Assembly (NCBI RefSeq): GCF_018130385.1
Contig: NZ_JAFCLU010000002.1
Location: 310,001 to 374,000 of the forward strand
Length of the DNA stretch: 64,000 nt
Origin: Bradyrhizobium sp. AUGA SZCCT0283
GTDB lineage: Bacteria; Pseudomonadota; Alphaproteobacteria; Rhizobiales; Xanthobacteraceae
Reading direction: 5' to 3'
This document shows positions 59,874 through 64,000 of this stretch, one piece after another. A model generated the notes under the pieces. It made no database searches and was not told the DNA's origin. It worked only from the letters and a program-made list of their open reading frames with translations. A program made the translations under genes and the position numbers. Within the stretch, counting starts at the first letter, position 1, and every line of letters begins with the position of its first letter.

Positions 59874-61013
59874 TCAGTAGTAGCCGCTGCCTGTCGCAGC
59901 ATGGTTCGCGTCGAAGCGGCGGGCCGAGAACGCGCCGACGAGTTCCGGCTCGAGCGCGCCTTGCGCCACCATCCGGGCAATCTCGAAGGCGTGGTTGGAG
60001 GCGAGCGTGACACCGGAATGACAGCAGGTGACAAAAGCACCCGGCGCGCTCTCCGACTGATCGTAGATCGGAAAGCCGTCCTGCGGCATCACGCGGATGC
60101 CGGACCAGGTACGCACGACGTTCAGGCGGGCCAGATGAGGAAACATGCGCTGCGCCCGATCCGCCATCACGGCGCTTACCGAATGGTTCAGCGTGCGATC
60201 GTCAAGCTGATCTTCCTTGCTGTCTCCAATCATCACCGTGCCCTCGTCGGTCTGCCGAATGGTGGTCAGCGGATGCGGCAGGAACGGCATGGTGCGTTCG
60301 GTCACCACGATCTGACCGCGGGTCGGCCCCATCGGCGCCGACAGACCGACCATCGGTGCGAGCGACTGGTTGGCGTTGCCGGCGGAGAGCACGACCTTGC
60401 CGGCGCGGATCTCGCCCTGTGGCGTCGACAGTCGGAATTCGCCGCCGCTCCGGAAGATCGCCGAGACCGGCCGCTCAGGAAGATAGTCGACGCCGAACAG
60501 CTTCAGTCCGGTGTGAAAGGCACGGAAAGTGCGCAGTGAATTCACGTGCCCGTCCAGCGGACAGAAGCTGCCACCGGAGACCTCAGGACCGATCAGCGGC
60601 AGCATCTTCCTGACCTCCGACGCCGACAGCATCTCCATCTTGTAGTCAGCCGCACCCACCTGGTTGTGCATGCGCGTGACAAGCTGGGCGCGCTGTTCGA
60701 ACTCGTCCTCGCCGAGGGTCAGATGAAAGCCGCCATTCTGCTGCAGGGCGACGTCGAGCCCGGTCTGGTCTTTCAATTCGGCGGCGAGCTTGCTCCAGCT
60801 TTCGGATGCCCGCATCGTCCAGCCGGTGTAGGCCGGCATGCCGAGCCCCTTGCTCTGCACCCAGACCAGCGCGAAGTTTGCCCGCGAGGCGCGCTTGGCG
60901 ATGTCGCCCTCGTCGAGGACGACGACCTTCTTGCCGAGCCGGCCAAGACCCCAGGCGATAGCGGAGCCGAGCAGGCCGCCGCCCACGACAGCGACGTCAT
61001 ATTCCTTTGACAT
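59874..61013 (-). CDS. DAO-type FAD oxidoreductase (HcnC/OoxB-like), second
   Basis: 379 aa. YDVAVVGGGLLGSAIAWGLGRLGKKVVVLDEGD, then the substrate-facing part and the C-terminal SGVTLASNHAFEIARMVAQG. It is the beta subunit of the HcnABC-type complex, together with the HcnA-like (59531) and HcnB-like (58116) genes. A second DAO gene (56986) lies at the other end, so the cluster has two beta-type subunits. The importer genes follow upstream, 20 bases away. Confidence 0.86.
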   Translation of the reverse strand: MSKEYDVAVVGGGLLGSAIAWGLGRLGKKVVVLDEGDIAKRASRANFALVWVQSKGLGMPAYTGWTMRASESWSKLAAELKDQTGLDVALQQNGGFHLTLGEDEFEQRAQLVTRMHNQVGAADYKMEMLSASEVRKMLPLIGPEVSGGSFCPLDGHVNSLRTFRAFHTGLKLFGVDYLPERPVSAIFRSGGEFRLSTPQGEIRAGKVVLSAGNANQSLAPMVGLSAPMGPTRGQIVVTERTMPFLPHPLTTIRQTDEGTVMIGDSKEDQLDDRTLNHSVSAVMADRAQRMFPHLARLNVVRTWSGIRVMPQDGFPIYDQSESAPGAFVTCCHSGVTLASNHAFEIARMVAQGALEPELVGAFSARRFDANHAATGSGYY

Positions 61014-61032
61014 GGGTTTTCCTTGGGTTCTC

Positions 61033-61839
61033 CTAGCGCCCTGGATCGCTCTTGCCGGCGAGCACGCGATCGAGCCCGTAGAAGCGGTCGAGCAGGATCA
61101 GGGCGGTCATGGTGATCGCGATCACGCTGGCCGAGACGGAGGTCACCAGCGGATCGATGTTGTCCTGGATGTACAGGAACATGCGAACGGGCAGCGTCTC
61201 GGTGCCGGGCGTGGCCAGGAAGACGGTCATGGTCAGATCGTCAAAGGACTGAATGAAGGCAAGCGCCCAGCCGCTGATGACGCCCGGCAGGATCAGCGGC
61301 AAGGTCACGCGGCGGAACAAGGTCCAGCCGCCGGCGCCGAGCGAGACCGCGGCCATCTCGATCGAGCGGTCCATGCCGGTCGCCGCGGCCAGCGTTAGCC
61401 GCAGCGCGAACGGAAACACCACCACCACATGAGCGACCAGCAGGCCTGTGAAACTGCCGCCCATGCCGATCGCCGTGAAGAAGCGCAGGAAGGCGATGCC
61501 GAGCACGACATGCGGGATCATCAGCGGCGACAGGAACAACGCTGCAAGGGCGCCGCGACCTCGGAAACTATAACGGGCGATGGCAAGCGCCGCCGGCACC
61601 GCAAACAGGAGCGCCACCAACGAGGACAGCGCACCGAGGCCGAGGCTCACCCAGAAGGCATGGACAAACTCGGGATAGCTCGCGATCTTCCTGAACCAGC
61701 GCAGTGAGAAACTGGTGGTCGGCAGCGACAGGTAGCCCTCAGGCGTGAAAGCGACGAGGCAGACCACCACGATCGGCGCCAGCATGACGATCACGAAGAT
61801 CGCATGGAAGATGAGCGCGAGCGGGCCGTTCGTCCTCAT
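61033..61839 (-). CDS. ABC transporter permease (PotC-like)
   Basis: 268 aa with about six helices, in the spermidine/putrescine/opine type. The EAA motif region is SIEMAAVSLGAGGWTLFRRVTLPLILPGVISGWALAFIQSFDDLTMTVFLATPG. Its start overlaps the PotB-like stop (ATGA). With the adjoining genes it forms a Pot-type importer for a positively charged or opine-like compound. Confidence 0.87.
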   Translation of the reverse strand: MRTNGPLALIFHAIFVIVMLAPIVVVCLVAFTPEGYLSLPTTSFSLRWFRKIASYPEFVHAFWVSLGLGALSSLVALLFAVPAALAIARYSFRGRGALAALFLSPLMIPHVVLGIAFLRFFTAIGMGGSFTGLLVAHVVVVFPFALRLTLAAATGMDRSIEMAAVSLGAGGWTLFRRVTLPLILPGVISGWALAFIQSFDDLTMTVFLATPGTETLPVRMFLYIQDNIDPLVTSVSASVIAITMTALILLDRFYGLDRVLAGKSDPGR

Positions 61840-62744
61840 CGAAACACCTCGGCATAGCGCCGCTCGATCAGCGCGTTGCTGCCGACGACGATCATCACGA
61901 GCGCCAGCAGCAGCAGGACCGCGACGGCGGCGCCGAGCGGCCAGTTCAGCGTATTGAGAAACTCGTCATAGGCGAGCGTCGCCGCGACCTTGAGCCGACG
62001 GCCACCGATGATGGCGGGCGTCGCAAAAGCGCTGGCGGACAGCGAGAAGACGATGATCGCGCCCGACAACACGCCCGGCATGATCTGCGGCAGAACGATG
62101 CGGCGAATGATCGTGAACGAACCGGCGCCGAGCGACAGGGCGGCGTTCTCAATCTGCGGGTCGACGCGTTGCAGTGCAGCCCAGACCGACAGCACCATGA
62201 AAGGCATCATCACGTGCGCGAGTGCGATGACCATGCCGGTTTCGGTGAACATGAAGGGCAGCGGCGAGCCGATCAGCCCAAGCGACATCAGGAACTTGTT
62301 GATGAGGCCATTGTTGCCGCCAAACAACAGCGCCCAGCCCAGCGTGCGCGCCACCACGGAGATCAGCAATGGGCCAAGGATTACGAGCAGGAAAAAACTC
62401 TTCCAGCGCCCGCTCATACGGTTGAGGATGTAGGCCTCCGGCGCACCGAACATGGCAGTGATCAGCGTCGTCAGCAGGGCGATGCGGAAAGTCCGCCAGA
62501 ACATCTCGGCATAATAGGGATCGGTCGCGATCTCGCGCCAGTTCTTCAGGATGAAGACCGGCTCGATGCCTTTGTATTGGCCCCAGTCGTGGAACGAGAG
62601 CATCACCGTCATGGCGAGCGGGATCACCAGCACACCGACGAACAGCATCAGCGCTGGCGCGGTCAGCGCCCACGGCGCGCGCCTATCACGCGCGTCCGCC
62701 GTTGCCGCAGCGTTCACGGGAGCAGTGTCGACGGCTGCGCTCAT
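61836..62744 (-). CDS. ABC transporter permease (PotB-like)
   Basis: 302 aa. Six helices after an N-terminal hydrophilic part; EAA-like motif QIENAALSLGAGSFTIIRRIVLPQIMPGVLSGAIIVFSLSASAFATPAIIGG. ATG 62744 overlaps the ATPase stop (62741). GGAG precedes it. Partner of the PotC-like permease. Confidence 0.87.
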   Translation of the reverse strand: MSAAVDTAPVNAAATADARDRRAPWALTAPALMLFVGVLVIPLAMTVMLSFHDWGQYKGIEPVFILKNWREIATDPYYAEMFWRTFRIALLTTLITAMFGAPEAYILNRMSGRWKSFFLLVILGPLLISVVARTLGWALLFGGNNGLINKFLMSLGLIGSPLPFMFTETGMVIALAHVMMPFMVLSVWAALQRVDPQIENAALSLGAGSFTIIRRIVLPQIMPGVLSGAIIVFSLSASAFATPAIIGGRRLKVAATLAYDEFLNTLNWPLGAAVAVLLLLALVMIVVGSNALIERRYAEVFR

Positions 62745-63784
62745 GCGGCAACTCCGGCGCTGCGCAGGCTCATGTCTTCCGGCCGCCAGGCAAGCCGCAC
62801 GGCCTCGCCCTCCGCGGGCTGCGGCTGGCCGTCGTTTTGGCGGATTACAATCACAGCGCCGCATTCGCTCTCGCACTGGAAGAGCCAGTGATTGCCTTGG
62901 AAAATGCGGGTGACGATCTTCGCCACGAGCCCGGCATCGCCGAAACCGATCCGCTCGGGGCGGATGCTGACCGTCACCGGACCCGCGAGGCCGGCCGGTG
63001 CCGGCGCGCTCCAGGAGCCGGCGGTCAGCCGCCCCGGCGTGACGCTCCGGTCGATCGTCGCGGCGAAATCGTTTGTCTTGCCGAGGAACTGGGACACAAA
63101 GGCGGAAGCCGGCCGCTCATAGGTCTCCTGCGGTGTGCCGATTTGCTCGATGCGGCCCTGGTTCATCACCACGATCCGGTCGGACAGCGACATCGCCTCG
63201 TTCTGGTCGTGGGTGACGAGGATCGTGGTAGTGCCGAGATTGCGCTGGATCTGGCGCAGTTCGATCTGCATGTCCTCGCGCAGCTTGGCGTCCAGATTAG
63301 ACAGCGGCTCATCAAGGAGCAGCACGCTCGGCCGAATCACGAGCGCGCGGGCGAGCGCCACGCGCTGCTGCTGGCCGCCGGACATCCGTCGCGGATAACG
63401 CTCCTCATAGCCGGCGAGCCCGACCATCGCCAGCGCGGCGCGGACGCGCTCGCGGCACTCTGCACGCGGCACGCGCCGCATCTCGAGGCCAAAGGCGACG
63501 TTCTCGGCCGCTGTCATATGCGGGAACAGCGCATAGCTTTGAAATACGATGCCGAGCCCGCGCTTCGCCGGCTGCACCGCGGTCAGGTCGCGCCCCTCGA
63601 GCCGGATCGCGCCGCGCGAGGGATCGAGGAAGCCCGCAATCATCTGCAGCGTCGTGGTCTTTCCGCAGCCCGACGGACCAAGGAAGGAGACGAACTCGCC
63701 CTTGCCTACCGTGAGACTGAAGTCATCGACGACAGTCTGCGGGCCGAACTGTTTTGCGACTCGGTCGAGTTCAAGAAAGGACAT
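62741..63784 (-). CDS. ABC transporter ATP-binding protein (PotA-like)
   Basis: 347 aa. Walker A GPSGCGKTT, signature MSGGQQQRVALARAL, Walker B LLLDEPLSNLD, switch His THDQNEAM, and a C-terminal TOBE regulatory domain (VSIRPERIGF). ATG 63784 has GGAAG 6 bases upstream; the in-frame ATG at 63811 is less likely. It energises the Pot-type importer. Confidence 0.9.
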   Translation of the reverse strand: MSFLELDRVAKQFGPQTVVDDFSLTVGKGEFVSFLGPSGCGKTTTLQMIAGFLDPSRGAIRLEGRDLTAVQPAKRGLGIVFQSYALFPHMTAAENVAFGLEMRRVPRAECRERVRAALAMVGLAGYEERYPRRMSGGQQQRVALARALVIRPSVLLLDEPLSNLDAKLREDMQIELRQIQRNLGTTTILVTHDQNEAMSLSDRIVVMNQGRIEQIGTPQETYERPASAFVSQFLGKTNDFAATIDRSVTPGRLTAGSWSAPAPAGLAGPVTVSIRPERIGFGDAGLVAKIVTRIFQGNHWLFQCESECGAVIVIRQNDGQPQPAEGEAVRLAWRPEDMSLRSAGVAA

Positions 63785-63877
63785 GAATGCTTCCGGGTGC
63801 TGCCAGGACAAATGGTAGACCTGCGGCGTTGCGCGGAGCCGTCGCCGAAATCCAGTCCGCCGCGCCGAGCCTTAAGC

Positions 63878-64000
63878 TCAGCGCTCGACCTCGCGATTCC
63901 ACCGCTTGGTCCATTCCTCGCGCTTGTCGTTGATGATCGCCCAGTCGGGCGTATACAGCTTTGCGGCGCGCTCCCCGATCGGCGCCATCTTACCGAGATC
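63878..64000 (-). CDS. ABC substrate-binding protein, 5' part beyond the window
   Basis: Last 40 residues only: DLGKMAPIGERAAKLYTPDWAIINDKREEWTKRWNREVER. The WNREVER-like tail and KREEWTKRW are typical of spermidine/opine-binding proteins of the PotD group. The gene enters from the right edge. It is on the same strand as the importer, 93 bases upstream of PotA-like ATG. Confidence 0.8.
   Translation of the reverse strand, partial: DLGKMAPIGERAAKLYTPDWAIINDKREEWTKRWNREVER

Overview
The window is high-GC, gene-dense DNA of a Bradyrhizobium-like alphaproteobacterium. The gene families, the short palindromic repeats between genes, the FNR/FixK-type TTGA-N6-TCAA boxes and the sigma54-type nitrate-assimilation promoters all fit that group. 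No rRNA, tRNA, CRISPR array, complete insertion sequence or phage gene was seen. Both ends cut genes: an RND efflux pump on the left and an ABC binding protein on the right.

Layout. 1-4.2 kb: RND efflux permease and lipoprotein adaptor, with a promoter overlapped by a TetR-type operator. 4.5-12.4 kb: YcaQ-type DNA glycosylase, small membrane protein, OmpA-like protein, a hybrid histidine kinase with an ethylene-receptor-like sensor, a membrane mannosyltransferase-like protein, and a FecR-domain plus beta-barrel pair. 12.5-26.5 kb: mixed metabolic genes (two VOC proteins, exported hydrolase, two enoyl-CoA hydratases, cupin, a 2-hydroxyacid dehydrogenase with a 5' frameshift, FKBP, FAD oxidoreductase, GGT, TrhO, SlyX, two tiny proteins, HemE, GMC oxidoreductase, MarR).

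26.7-33.4 kb: a GntR regulator and a tightly packed operon of a SsuABC/TauABC-type importer with two permeases, a NodB-like deacetylase, a FAH-family hydrolase and a MetE-C-like protein. 33.4-44.5 kb: a cytochrome P450 island with two P450/3Fe-4S-ferredoxin modules, accessory VOC, CMD, SRPBCC, NTF2-like and DOPA-dioxygenase-like proteins, a decayed SDR, GntR and TetR regulators and NhaA. 44.5-46.1 kb: a cytochrome c behind a FixK-like box, and an outer-membrane protein.

46.3-55.5 kb: nitrate assimilation. nirB-nirD-nasA runs leftward and narK plus a PP2C/Ser-Thr kinase fusion runs rightward. Both leaders seem to start at sigma54-type promoters and place a hexaloop hairpin (A at loop position 1, G at position 4) at about +4, the form recognised by NasT-type ANTAR antiterminators. 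This is the strongest undescribed regulatory signal in the window.

55.5-64 kb: a recombination scar joining a truncated aldehyde dehydrogenase to a truncated Cys-rich reading frame, then a RidA protein, two DAO-type oxidases, HcnA- and HcnB-like subunits and a Pot-type ABC importer. Together they look like uptake and oxidation of an opine or amino-acid-like amine. Functions are inferred from protein motifs and gene order only.
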